Shown here: one piece after another, positions 18,905-27,732 of the stretch | How positions within the stretch are numbered: the first letter of the stretch is position 1 | Layout of the letters: the number at the start of each line of letters is the position of its first letter | DNA from: Aquimarina mycalae | GTDB lineage: Bacteria; Bacteroidota; Bacteroidia; Flavobacteriales; Flavobacteriaceae | Reading direction: 5' to 3' | NCBI RefSeq assembly: GCF_029906345.1 | Contig: NZ_JARYGY010000002.1 | Coordinates: 649,901-713,900, forward strand | Length of the DNA stretch: 64,000 bases | Made by a program: the position numbers and the translations under genes | The notes under the pieces: generated by a model | What the model saw: only the letters and a program-made list of their open reading frames with translations | The model's database searches: none | Told to the model about the DNA's origin: nothing

Positions 18905-19419
18905 ATAAATTACACTACTTTTTGCTTGTACTCTGTATTATATTCACTTCTTGTGGAGGTGCTAAAAAAAGTAGTGCTGTTTCTTCTCGAAAAACAAAAA
19001 AAACTACTAAAACACGTACTGTTGTTTCCCCTAAAAACAAAAAAATCAAGAGTATTATTGGTTACGCAAAAACTTTTGAAGGCACAAAATATAAATATGG
19101 TGGTACTACTAAAAAAGGAATGGATTGTTCTGGATTAGTTTACACATCATTCAAAAAAGGTGAAGTTGTGCTTCCCAGAACATCCAGAGCAATGTCTACT
19201 CAGGGAACTAAAGTTTCTTTAAAAAATATTGCAGTTGGAGATCTCATTTTTTTTAAAACTAATAAAAGGAAAAACGTAATCAATCACGTTGGTTTAGTAG
19301 TCAATGCAGGCAAAAAAATTGAATTTATTCATGCATCTACCTCAAAAGGAGTAACCATATCTAGTCTTGACGAACGATATTGGAATAATTGTTTTGCAGG
19401 GGTTCGTAGAATTTTATAG
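18901..19419 (+). CDS. NlpC/P60 (C40) peptidoglycan endopeptidase lipoprotein
   Basis: The 172-residue protein has a lipoprotein signal (lipobox FTSCGG), a basic Lys/Thr linker (about 22-50) and a C-terminal NlpC/P60 domain. The catalytic Cys lies in MDCSGLVYTSFKK, the His in INHVGLVV and the third polar residue in FIHAST. It probably cleaves gamma-D-glutamyl-diamino acid bonds in peptidoglycan from the outer membrane. It is translationally coupled to lpxB through an ATGA overlap. Confidence 0.92.
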   Translation: MNKLHYFLLVLCIIFTSCGGAKKSSAVSSRKTKKTTKTRTVVSPKNKKIKSIIGYAKTFEGTKYKYGGTTKKGMDCSGLVYTSFKKGEVVLPRTSRAMSTQGTKVSLKNIAVGDLIFFKTNKRKNVINHVGLVVNAGKKIEFIHASTSKGVTISSLDERYWNNCFAGVRRIL

Positions 19420-19643
19420 CCAAAATTCAATATAAAACTACGTAAATATCCTACTATCATAAAGGGGTTTCTACACCATAATTTATAAAAACATCTTTAT
19501 TGGTTCGGCTTATAATAAGAATATACTTTTATCAAAACCTTATTTTAGGTATTTAAACACCTATTCTCTGGGTAACATATATCCTATACGCAACACGATT
19601 AACTAGAAAGGTCAAAAACTTTCCTGTTAATCCATTAATATTC

Positions 19644-21692
19644 GTGTATAAACTACTTAATATTCCTTTTCTGACCCTTACTTTTTCTTTAATTACAGGA
19701 ATTATTTTCGGGTATTACAAATCAACAGATATTGACACTACTTTTCAAACACAAACTATTGCGATACTCAGTCTCATATTATCATGGTGGTATGTGAAAA
19801 AAATATTCCGTAACACATACATATTTAGCATTTTAGTAATAGTTACATTTTTCTTTTTTGGAGTTACTTTGGTACAAACTCATAATCCAAAGAATTCACA
19901 AAGTCATTATACAAATATCCTTTCTGAGAAATCACTAGAAAACCCTGTCACATTAAGTTTCCATATTAAAGAAAGATTAAAGCCTACCTCCTATTATGAA
20001 AAGTATGTTATCACTCTTGTATCCCTTGAAAAAAATGCAGTTACAGGAAATATGTTATTCCAAATACCTAAAGACAGTTTAAAAGCCTCTTTAACTATTG
20101 GAGATTCATACATTATCTACGCACAAATCAAACCGATTTCTACACCATTGAATCCAAATCAATTTGATTATGCTAATTATTTATCCAAACAGTATATTTT
20201 TCATGTGGTTACGACAGATTCAAAGCTGTTAATTTCTACCAATAATCCAATAATATCGGCTCATAGTATTGCCCATTATATCAGAGCCAATATCAATCAA
20301 AAATTATCCTTTTATTTTAATAACAAACAATTATCCATTATCAATGCACTTCTTTTAGGGCAACGTCAGGATATTGACAAGAATACTTTTATTGATTATA
20401 GAGACGCCGGAGCGATACATATTTTAGCCGTTTCTGGGCTTCATATTGGTATTCTTTTAATGATTTTAAACTTAATTCTAAAACCATTAGAACGTTTAAA
20501 AAAATATGGCAAAGCTGTTAAAACCATACTCATCATTTTATTACTTTGGTGTTTTGCTGTAATTGCTGGTCTATCTCCATCCGTTCTTCGAGCTGTAACC
20601 ATGTTTTCTTTTATTGCAATAGGAATGTACACTAACTCAAGAACTAGTATTTACAATGCTTTGATTATTTCTATGTTTCTCTTATTATGCGTTCAACCCT
20701 TGTTATTATTTTCTGTTGGATTTCAGCTTAGTTATATAGCGGTTTTTTCAATTGTATGGATTCAGCCATCTCTAGCTAGTATATATCGACCTACATTTTA
20801 CCTCGACAACATCTTATGGGACACTTTTACAGTTACTATAGCAGCTCAACTTGGGTTATTACCATTAAGCTTGTATTATTTTCATCAATTTCCACTTTTA
20901 TTTTTTGTTGCTAATCTTATTATAATCCCAGTATTAGGTATTATACTTGGGTACGGTATATTGGTAATCATACTTGGAATATTACAATTGCTTCCCAATT
21001 GGTTAGCGATCATTTTTGGAGACTGTATTAATGTAATGAATAACACGGTTCATTGGGTATCAAAACAGGAAGCTTTTTTAATTACAGAAATTACATTTTC
21101 ATGGAGAATGCTAATCACTGGTTATATTTTTATAATTGCTTTTGTATCCATATCCAAAAAATATAGTGTGCAAAGGCTTTATGTACTAGTTGGCAGTATT
21201 CTTATACTATCGTTCGTTTTGACATATGAAAAACACATATATAATAATCAAGAAGAACTTATCGTTTTTCATAATCGAAGGAATACTACCTTAGGAATTC
21301 TCCAAAATCAACAATTAGACATCTACAGTAAGGATTCTATTTCGGAAATAACAAAAAACTATGTCTTAAAAAATTATCTTATCGAAAACAAGTCATTAGT
21401 TACTTCTAACAAAAAACTAAAAAACGTGTACAACTATAGAGAAAAAGTAATCTTAATTATAGATAGTTTTAGTGTATACAACGTCAATGGATTACGGCCT
21501 GATATAGTTATTTTATCAAATTCCCCAAAAATTCATTTAAATAGAGTATTAGATGTATTACATCCCCAACAGATTATAGGCGATGGCAGTAACTACAAGA
21601 GTTATCTTGATCAATGGGAATTGACTTGCGAGCAAAAAAATATCCCTTTTCATCGCACTGATAAAAAGGGAGCATTTATTTTTAATGAATAA
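19644..21692 (+). CDS. comEC: ComEC/Rec2 family DNA-uptake channel protein
   Basis: The 682-residue multi-pass protein resembles ComEC, the inner-membrane channel that takes up single-stranded DNA. It has an N-terminal DUF4131-like OB region (about 25-215), then the Competence domain with the signature LAVSGLHIGIL (about 259) and about ten helices. The last ~150 residues correspond to the metallo-beta-lactamase part but lack HxHxDH, so this domain is degenerate and unlikely to bind zinc. The start is GTG at 19644; the frame has no ATG close upstream, and the first residues MYKLLNIPFLTL fit the family. Confidence 0.88.
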   Translation: MYKLLNIPFLTLTFSLITGIIFGYYKSTDIDTTFQTQTIAILSLILSWWYVKKIFRNTYIFSILVIVTFFFFGVTLVQTHNPKNSQSHYTNILSEKSLENPVTLSFHIKERLKPTSYYEKYVITLVSLEKNAVTGNMLFQIPKDSLKASLTIGDSYIIYAQIKPISTPLNPNQFDYANYLSKQYIFHVVTTDSKLLISTNNPIISAHSIAHYIRANINQKLSFYFNNKQLSIINALLLGQRQDIDKNTFIDYRDAGAIHILAVSGLHIGILLMILNLILKPLERLKKYGKAVKTILIILLLWCFAVIAGLSPSVLRAVTMFSFIAIGMYTNSRTSIYNALIISMFLLLCVQPLLLFSVGFQLSYIAVFSIVWIQPSLASIYRPTFYLDNILWDTFTVTIAAQLGLLPLSLYYFHQFPLLFFVANLIIIPVLGIILGYGILVIILGILQLLPNWLAIIFGDCINVMNNTVHWVSKQEAFLITEITFSWRMLITGYIFIIAFVSISKKYSVQRLYVLVGSILILSFVLTYEKHIYNNQEELIVFHNRRNTTLGILQNQQLDIYSKDSISEITKNYVLKNYLIENKSLVTSNKKLKNVYNYREKVILIIDSFSVYNVNGLRPDIVILSNSPKIHLNRVLDVLHPQQIIGDGSNYKSYLDQWELTCEQKNIPFHRTDKKGAFIFNE

Positions 21693-21704
21693 CTTTTAAT
21701 ACGT

Positions 21705-22988
21705 CTATAATTCTGCGATTTCTTCCACGAATTCTTCTTCTGGAAGCTCCATAATTTGTTTTACAATGGCTTTTATATCTGGAATCACTGTTCTGGCTAA
21801 TTTTGTTGGACTATTAAAAAGAACTGTAATACCAAGATCTTCTTCTGGATAAATGGCTATTTCACTTCGATAACTATTTACGTGACCTCCATGGTGAATC
21901 ATTTTACTAATTTCACCTGTACGATTATTTTTAAATGTGTGTATACGCCAACCTAACCCATAGTAGGATGCTTGATGACCAGACCATTTCTGATAATATT
22001 TACTGCGTCCTTCTATTTGTATATTGCTATTAAAAACTTCGTTCATAATATTGGTTCCTAGAACATCTTGATTATGTCCTAACAAAAAACGCATATACTT
22101 AGACATATCTGTTACACTTGCATTTACTCCTCCAGCGGCTATTGCATTATAATACTTTTGATTAATCTTTACCGTTCTATATCTTCCGTATCGTTTGCGA
22201 TGTGGATATGCAATATTATCGGTATTGATAAATGACTGATAATCGGTAGATGCTGTAGTCATATCCAAAGGAGTAAATATTTTATCAGCGATTTCTTTAC
22301 TATAAGAGTTTCCTGTGACTTTTTCGATCATTGTTCCTCCCAACGCGAATGCTGCATTTTGATAGCTATATACAGATCCAGGGTTTCCTATTGTTTGAAT
22401 TTTTTTAAAATCGGCAGCAATAACCTCCAGATCTACTCCATCCTCTACCAAATTCGTATAGCTATGGTATGGTAATCCTGATGTATGCGATAATATATGA
22501 GATAATGTAATCTCTTCTGTTTTCTTTTTACTTGCTAACTGAAATGTTGGAATATGATCCTGTACTTTATCATCCCAATTCAATTTGCCTTCTTGCACCT
22601 GAATTCCTGCTAAAATCCCAGCAAAACCTTTAGAAACAGACCCGATTCTAAATACCGTTTCTGCATCAATGGTAAGATTTTCTTTGCTATTACGTTTTCC
22701 GAAACCACCAAGATATACCATAGAATCGCACTTAACAACTCCAACGGCAGCACCTATAATTTTCTTTTGGGCAATTGCTTTATTAAAATAAGCCTCTATG
22801 GCTTCTGTTAAACGTTGTTTATACAAATCAGAAAGAGGATTCTTAAAAACTGGTTTCGCTTCTTCAATCTGTGTTAACGCTGTCTGTTGCGCAAGTGAAG
22901 AAGAATCAATTTGATTAGCTGAAATAAGAGGGAAAAGCAATGCAATTAACAACAACATTGAAGGGGCAATGATGAAACGTTTTTTCAT
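21705..22988 (-). CDS. Serine hydrolase of the beta-lactamase / class C PBP family
   Basis: This 427-residue exported protein has an N-terminal signal helix. The class C fold shows SVSK (Ser117, Lys120) in FRIGSVSKGF, a YxN motif (YSYQNAAF) and a C-terminal HHGGHVNSYRS motif that replaces KTG. It most likely acts on D-amino-acid peptides, esters or peptidoglycan fragments in the periplasm, and true beta-lactam resistance is not implied. It converges on comEC with only 12 bp between stop codons. Confidence 0.88.
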   Translation of the reverse strand: MKKRFIIAPSMLLLIALLFPLISANQIDSSSLAQQTALTQIEEAKPVFKNPLSDLYKQRLTEAIEAYFNKAIAQKKIIGAAVGVVKCDSMVYLGGFGKRNSKENLTIDAETVFRIGSVSKGFAGILAGIQVQEGKLNWDDKVQDHIPTFQLASKKKTEEITLSHILSHTSGLPYHSYTNLVEDGVDLEVIAADFKKIQTIGNPGSVYSYQNAAFALGGTMIEKVTGNSYSKEIADKIFTPLDMTTASTDYQSFINTDNIAYPHRKRYGRYRTVKINQKYYNAIAAGGVNASVTDMSKYMRFLLGHNQDVLGTNIMNEVFNSNIQIEGRSKYYQKWSGHQASYYGLGWRIHTFKNNRTGEISKMIHHGGHVNSYRSEIAIYPEEDLGITVLFNSPTKLARTVIPDIKAIVKQIMELPEEEFVEEIAEL

Positions 22989-23268
22989 AGTGGGTTAAGC
23001 TCTAAAATATATTTTTAATTAAGCCGATTTCTAAACAACTTTTTAAATATGATTTGGTTTATTAGGATTTAAATTTCGGCTAATATAACGATTATCGGCA
23101 ATATTCATCGTTAAAACGCACTTTTTTTAAACATATTGTATATATAACACATTTTTTTTAGGTTTTGATTCATCTAAATCATCTGATAATCAGAAAATAA
23201 TAGCTAACACAAAAACACAGTTTGATGTAAGTTTTCCTTCACGATTTACGACAATCCTATAAAAAACG

Positions 23269-23739
23269 ATGAAAAAGAGCATTTTATTATTGGTTGTAGT
23301 TATTCTAGCATGTTTTAGCGGAAACGCACAAAAGATCCATACAATTCCAACGAAACAGATTAATCAATTATCTAGTGGATGGCACAAATTTGTATCTGAG
23401 GGTGCTACTTTTGATGTAGAGGTACTAAATGGAACCTTGATTAAAGGAAATATCATATGGTTTGACACTTCTACCTACTCTGGCAGTTTCTCTGGTAACA
23501 AGATTTCTGGAAGAGGGACATATACCTGGCCAAATGGCGATCGCTATGAAGGAGGATTTAGAGGTAATAAATTACATGGAAAAGGCACTTTCTATAAATC
23601 AGATGGCACTAAACATCAAGGTAAATGGAAGCACAATAAAAAGAATGGAAAAGGAAAACGCTATGACAGCCAAGGCAATATAGTTCAGCAAGGGACTTGG
23701 GAACAAGATGTTTACATCAACAAAGCAGCCAAGAAATAA
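23269..23739 (+). CDS. Secreted MORN-repeat protein
   Basis: The 156-residue protein has a signal peptide (residues 1-20, ending GNAQ) followed by three or four MORN motifs: SGSFSGNKISGRGTYTWPNG, YEGGFRGNKLHGKGTFYKSD and HQGKWKHNKKNGKGKRYDSQ. MORN beta-hairpin arrays usually mediate lipid or protein contacts. The export signal places it in the envelope. It stands alone between oppositely oriented genes, with a 33-bp gap to the next convergent gene. Confidence 0.88.
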   Translation: MKKSILLLVVVILACFSGNAQKIHTIPTKQINQLSSGWHKFVSEGATFDVEVLNGTLIKGNIIWFDTSTYSGSFSGNKISGRGTYTWPNGDRYEGGFRGNKLHGKGTFYKSDGTKHQGKWKHNKKNGKGKRYDSQGNIVQQGTWEQDVYINKAAKK

Positions 23740-23772
23740 TATTACCTGTGCTCATAGATTTGATGTTACTTA

Positions 23773-24111
23773 CTACACCAACTTTATATCTTCTTTAAAT
23801 AACATGTGAATATATTCTGCATGAATTTTCACATGATGTTTACTCTCTAAACAATGAAAAAGTAAATGAATTAAACCATAATCCCCTAAACAATCACGAT
23901 ATTCATCCTGTTCCTTATTTTTTACCCATAGAATAAAGCTACATAAATGCCCTATTTCCCCAATCTTTTTAGGGCTTTTTAAACATTCCTTAAACTCATC
24001 CAATGGCATACGTGCATACTCATCATACTTTTGCTTACAAAAGTTGTAATCAAATGTATGCTTATACGATCTAAGATTTCGATTTTGTATTTCATAATTA
24101 ATGCCACTCAT
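23773..24111 (-). CDS. Hypothetical protein, 112 aa
   Basis: I do not recognise this protein. It is soluble, without signal or membrane helix, and rich in His, Cys, Lys and Tyr (CLGDYGLIHLLFHCLESKHH). It is likely mostly helical. The start ATG at 24111 is followed at 24112-24434 by a non-coding region, so it is probably a monocistronic unit convergent with the MORN gene. Function is unknown. Confidence 0.6.
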   Translation of the reverse strand: MSGINYEIQNRNLRSYKHTFDYNFCKQKYDEYARMPLDEFKECLKSPKKIGEIGHLCSFILWVKNKEQDEYRDCLGDYGLIHLLFHCLESKHHVKIHAEYIHMLFKEDIKLV

Positions 24112-24434
24112 AAGTTACATGTATTCGATTAGGTACTTATACTTTATAATTATATTGTTTTAGATTGTATGTCTTATTAATATCAAAACATACTCCACGA
24201 TTGTGTTTTTAAGATTCCTTTAATGAAGTTTAACGAAATCCTATGATTAGGAATTATTCCTATACAAAGATACAAAATATGGAATTATTCCAAGTATTTT
24301 ACATGTTATTATTTACTAAAAACTTCTATTTATAATAGATTTTACTAAAATAAGTTCATGGCAATAATTCAAAAACAAAACTCCCTTTTATCGTATTGAT
24401 AAAAGGGAGTCAAAGTATTAAAATAAAGAGTTTA
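24112..24434. other. 323-bp intergenic region
   Basis: Very AT-rich spacer between two leftward genes. The only structure seen is the terminator hairpin at 24372-24410 at its right end. No convincing small gene or tRNA was found. Confidence 0.5.
24372..24410 (-). terminator. Terminator after the outer-membrane barrel gene
   Basis: The stem actcccttttatc / gataaaagggagt has 13 pairs and a 5-nt loop. On the minus strand it is followed by TTTTGTTTTTG. It lies 25 bp past the stop of the gene ending at 24435. Confidence 0.85.
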
Positions 24435-25091
24435 TCAGATTTTTTTGATTACTGTAATAGCAATCTCTACTCCAGATACATTCAATGTACTTAGATCAGA
24501 TGGTAGCACTATCGGATCATTCGAACCAAAGGATTTTGCATCCAATTCTAATTGCCTATATCTAATCCCAGGTTCCAGGAAAAATTTATCAGACAATTTT
24601 AATCTTAGTTTAGCATCGATATGAAACCCCAAGGCTGAATCATATTCAATAGGATCGGCAGACACATCGTTTTCTGTTATTTTAAGTTTTCCAGGAATAC
24701 TATAATTTCCACCCGCACCAAAAGAGATACCGTGTAATGTTCCGTCTGACAACTTGAAAAACTTTTGTATTCCGAAAGTTAAAAATGTTCGACTAAAGGT
24801 AAAAGAAGATTTATTTGATCCACCTGAACCACTTTGTAGTTGTAATGCCAGATTATACTGGAATCCTAATGTACCATATCCGTAAAATCCTTTTGCTATA
24901 TGATATTCTGCTCCAATTTCTAACCCCATTCCTCCACCAGGGCTATATGCTGTGCTTCCACCGTTATAATCTAAAGATTCATAATTAAACCCAATACTAC
25001 CATTTAACCTTCCAATTAGGTTAAAATCCTGTGCATTGGTATAATTAATCAATGCACAAAATACCACAAGACAACATAATGTTTTTTTCAT
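24435..25091 (-). CDS. Outer-membrane beta-barrel protein
   Basis: With the start at the ATG at 25091 the product is 218 residues and begins with a clean signal peptide (MKKTLCCLVVFCALINYTNAQ). A longer frame open to 25238 would put ~49 non-signal residues ahead of it, so the internal start is preferred. The mature part has alternating hydrophobic/polar beta strands and ends with an aromatic-free but hydrophobic strand (VSGVEIAITVIKKI). It is an OmpA/OmpW-like barrel by pattern only. It is bracketed by two terminators, so it is probably monocistronic. Confidence 0.8.
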   Translation of the reverse strand: MKKTLCCLVVFCALINYTNAQDFNLIGRLNGSIGFNYESLDYNGGSTAYSPGGGMGLEIGAEYHIAKGFYGYGTLGFQYNLALQLQSGSGGSNKSSFTFSRTFLTFGIQKFFKLSDGTLHGISFGAGGNYSIPGKLKITENDVSADPIEYDSALGFHIDAKLRLKLSDKFFLEPGIRYRQLELDAKSFGSNDPIVLPSDLSTLNVSGVEIAITVIKKI

Positions 25092-25280
25092 TCTAAAAAT
25101 TTGATTTGATTTATTTTTGTTCAAGTCCCAATCATTAGTTACATCTGCTCGAATTATGTTACCCACTTTATGGAAAGAAATTTTAAAAAACACATATACT
25201 CTTGGTAAACAGCGTAAAAAAATAAATCGAATTTTCATTTTAAACTGTATCGCCTCTATTATTTCATGTTTTTATACAAA

Positions 25281-25315
25281 AATTCCCTTTTTATCCTAAT
25301 GACAAAAAGGGAATT
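25281..25315 (-). terminator. Terminator after the thioredoxin gene
   Basis: The stem aattcccttttt / aaaaagggaatt (12 perfect pairs) lies 23 bp beyond the stop of the leftward thioredoxin gene. It resembles, but is not identical to, the hairpin at 24380. Confidence 0.7.
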
Positions 25316-25337
25316 CATATTTTATTAACGCTACTTT

Positions 25338-25877
25338 TTAATTACTAAAAGTACTTACAAAAGACTGTTCATATTGCTGCCAAGCTTCTGCACTAGTTAA
25401 TTTTTTATAATCATTATTATGAATCATTTTTAGATAAATCTCTAGCTGCTTTGGCGTTTTATATCCTACCACAGGAGCTATCAAATTTCCTTCTTCATCA
25501 AAGAAAACCATACTTGGATACCCACTAATTTTTAATGCATTTGCAAAAAAGTGTTGACTATTTCTACCTTTTCTATCTGGATTATGATTAGGATTTGTAT
25601 AGGTAAAATCATTATAGTGAATTTCTTCAGTTCCCTCTCCATTAAACTTTACGGCATAGTAGTTAGCGTTTACATATTCTACTACATCCTTATTGTGAAA
25701 AGTTTTCTTATCCAATAATTTACAGGGACCACACCAATCGGTATATACATCCATAAAAATTTTCTTCGGTGTCTTTTTTTGAGCCTCTAACGCCTCATTC
25801 ATTGACATCCAATTGATTTCTTGTGCCTGAATAGGCAAAACAAATAGAAATCCGAATAGTAAAAGTAGGTTCTTCAT
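25338..25877 (-). CDS. Periplasmic thioredoxin-family protein
   Basis: The ATG at 25877 gives a 179-residue protein with a signal peptide (MKNLLLLFGFLFVLPIQAQ); a start at 25898 only adds seven polar residues before it. The thioredoxin fold has the active site DWCGPCK (Cys49, Cys52) and cis-Pro in SGYPSMVFF. An insert rich in Asn (TNPNHNPDRKGRN) lies between strands, as in DsbD-gamma-like or SoxW-like proteins of Bacteroidota. It is probably a disulfide reductase in the periplasm. It sits between two terminators, downstream of the peptide-use operon but likely separate. Confidence 0.87.
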   Translation of the reverse strand: MKNLLLLFGFLFVLPIQAQEINWMSMNEALEAQKKTPKKIFMDVYTDWCGPCKLLDKKTFHNKDVVEYVNANYYAVKFNGEGTEEIHYNDFTYTNPNHNPDRKGRNSQHFFANALKISGYPSMVFFDEEGNLIAPVVGYKTPKQLEIYLKMIHNNDYKKLTSAEAWQQYEQSFVSTFSN

Positions 25878-25929
25878 CTGTTCAAAATTTATTTTCATAT
25901 TAGTCGAAACAAAAACTGTTCCTTATTAA

Positions 25930-25961
25930 AACTTTACCCGTGTTTGGGAACGGGTAAAGTT
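25930..25961 (-). terminator. Terminator after the POT transporter operon
   Basis: The stem aactttacccgt / acgggtaaagtt (12 perfect pairs, 8-nt loop) lies 13 bp beyond the stop at 25974. It is flanked by A/T tracts on both sides. Confidence 0.75.
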
Positions 25962-25973
25962 GTTTTTTTATTA

Positions 25974-27722
25974 TTAACGAATTCCGTGCATTAATTTCTT
26001 AAGCAGTGGATTTAAAATCATTATTAAAGCTCCAGCAACAATTGGAACTATTGTAAATATCAGGAAAAAAGTTGATAAATTATAATTAGCTGTAACCTCA
26101 TCAATCATTCCTCCTAACGTTCCAGCGGCCTTTTGACCAATTGCTATAGCAAGGTACCATATACCAAACATAAAGGCAATCATTCTTCCAGGAACTAATT
26201 TACTAAGGTATGACAAACCAACAGGAGATAAACAGAGCTCTCCTAACGTATGGAAAAGATATGCTAAGATCAACCAAATCATGCTCACAGATGCTGTTTT
26301 AGCACCTTGAGGAATTCCTGAAGAGCCATAAGCCAGTAATGCAAAGCCAAAACCAAGTAATGCTAATCCAAAACCATATTTGAACGCAGCACTTGGATTA
26401 TATTTACTTTCCCACCATTTAGAAAATAAAGGTGCTAATGCTATAATAAAAAAAGAATTCAGAATCCCGAACCAAGTCGCTCCTACTTCTGTAGTATCCT
26501 TACTAAATTCGTTATTTAATTTCCAGATAACAATCCCCCATATAATCAAAAATGATATAGACAATACTATATTGGATATTCCGATCTTAGAGAATGTCTT
26601 TTTAAACAACAGGTACAAAACCCATGAAATAATTACCAAAGGTACAACCGTTAAAACTGCATCAATGCTTTTAAAAATTAACGCAGAAGATCCTGAAAGA
26701 TCTCTTGCAGTATAATCACGGGCAAAAATATTTAGAGATCCTGCCGCTTGTTCGAATGCTGCCCAAAAAAACACAGTAAAGAAAGCAAAAATCCCTACTG
26801 CAATCATTCTATCTCGAACCGTAGCACTATATCTAATAATCCTTGAGATAATTAAAAACAGGAATAATAATACTCCTAAAACAATTACTATCGTAGGTCC
26901 TTCATAACTCCCTAAAGTAAAATCAAATAAATTGATATCTCCAATTTTGGACATTGGATCATTAATTAACCATGTAAAACCAATTACAGCACTAACTACA
27001 ATCAATATTTTATCTACAAGAGTAAAAGGATTAAGTTTATCTCCTTTTTCTAGAACAACTTCTGTTTTTGCTTCTTTCTTAGGCCTCGCTCCTATCTCTC
27101 CGAATAGAGGATTTGCTAACCAAAACTGAATCATTCCCAGAAACATAAAAATCCCTGCTAATCCAAAACCTAATGCCCAGCTAAAGTTTTCTCCTAAATA
27201 ACCACAAAGCATGATTCCAAAAAAAGCTCCTGCATTCACACCCATATAAAATATAGTATAAGCACCATCCTTCTTAGCATCATTACCTTTATACATTTCT
27301 GAAATAATGGAAGTAATATTAGGCTTAAATAATCCTGTTCCAATTACCAATAGACCTAATCCTATATACAATGTAGTTTCAGTTTCGAATGCCATAGAAA
27401 CATGCCCTAAAGTCATGATCAAGCAACCGATTGTCACAGCCCATCTGTATCCCGTTATCTTATCTGCAATAAATCCTCCTAAAATGGGTGTTAGATATAA
27501 TAAAGATGCATAGGTACCGAATAATGCTAATGCATGTTCTCTCGGCCAATTCGCCCAACCTGGATTTTCTCCAAACAAAGGTTGTGTTAGGAATATTACT
27601 AATAGAATTCTCATTCCATAGAAAGAGAATCGTTCCCACATTTCTGTAAAGAAAAGTACAAAAAGCCCCGCAGGATGTCCTAAAACTTTATCTTTAAATA
27701 AGTTTTCTATATCTGTATTCAT
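25974..27722 (-). CDS. Proton-dependent oligopeptide (POT/PTR2) transporter
   Basis: The 582-residue MFS protein has 14 predicted helices and imports di- and tripeptides with protons. The POT signature ExxERFSFYGMR (about residues 26-38, TEMWERFSFYG) and the GLFKPNITSIISEMY (PTR2 signature) and FYMGVNAGAF motifs are intact. It lies 10 bp downstream of a second POT gene (517 residues), which differs enough to be an old paralogue. Together with the peptidase upstream it forms an uptake system for peptides. Confidence 0.94.
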   Translation of the reverse strand: MNTDIENLFKDKVLGHPAGLFVLFFTEMWERFSFYGMRILLVIFLTQPLFGENPGWANWPREHALALFGTYASLLYLTPILGGFIADKITGYRWAVTIGCLIMTLGHVSMAFETETTLYIGLGLLVIGTGLFKPNITSIISEMYKGNDAKKDGAYTIFYMGVNAGAFFGIMLCGYLGENFSWALGFGLAGIFMFLGMIQFWLANPLFGEIGARPKKEAKTEVVLEKGDKLNPFTLVDKILIVVSAVIGFTWLINDPMSKIGDINLFDFTLGSYEGPTIVIVLGVLLFLFLIISRIIRYSATVRDRMIAVGIFAFFTVFFWAAFEQAAGSLNIFARDYTARDLSGSSALIFKSIDAVLTVVPLVIISWVLYLLFKKTFSKIGISNIVLSISFLIIWGIVIWKLNNEFSKDTTEVGATWFGILNSFFIIALAPLFSKWWESKYNPSAAFKYGFGLALLGFGFALLAYGSSGIPQGAKTASVSMIWLILAYLFHTLGELCLSPVGLSYLSKLVPGRMIAFMFGIWYLAIAIGQKAAGTLGGMIDEVTANYNLSTFFLIFTIVPIVAGALIMILNPLLKKLMHGIR

Positions 27723-27732
27723 AGATAGAATT

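Noticed and set aside
19540..19570. Inverted repeat aggt..atttaaac..acct ahead of comEC
   Set aside because: The arms are only 4 bp and no promoter geometry supports an operator.
24380..25961. The three leftward terminator hairpins as copies of one mobile repeat
   Set aside because: Stem sequences differ and each sits just past a stop codon, so ordinary terminators explain them.
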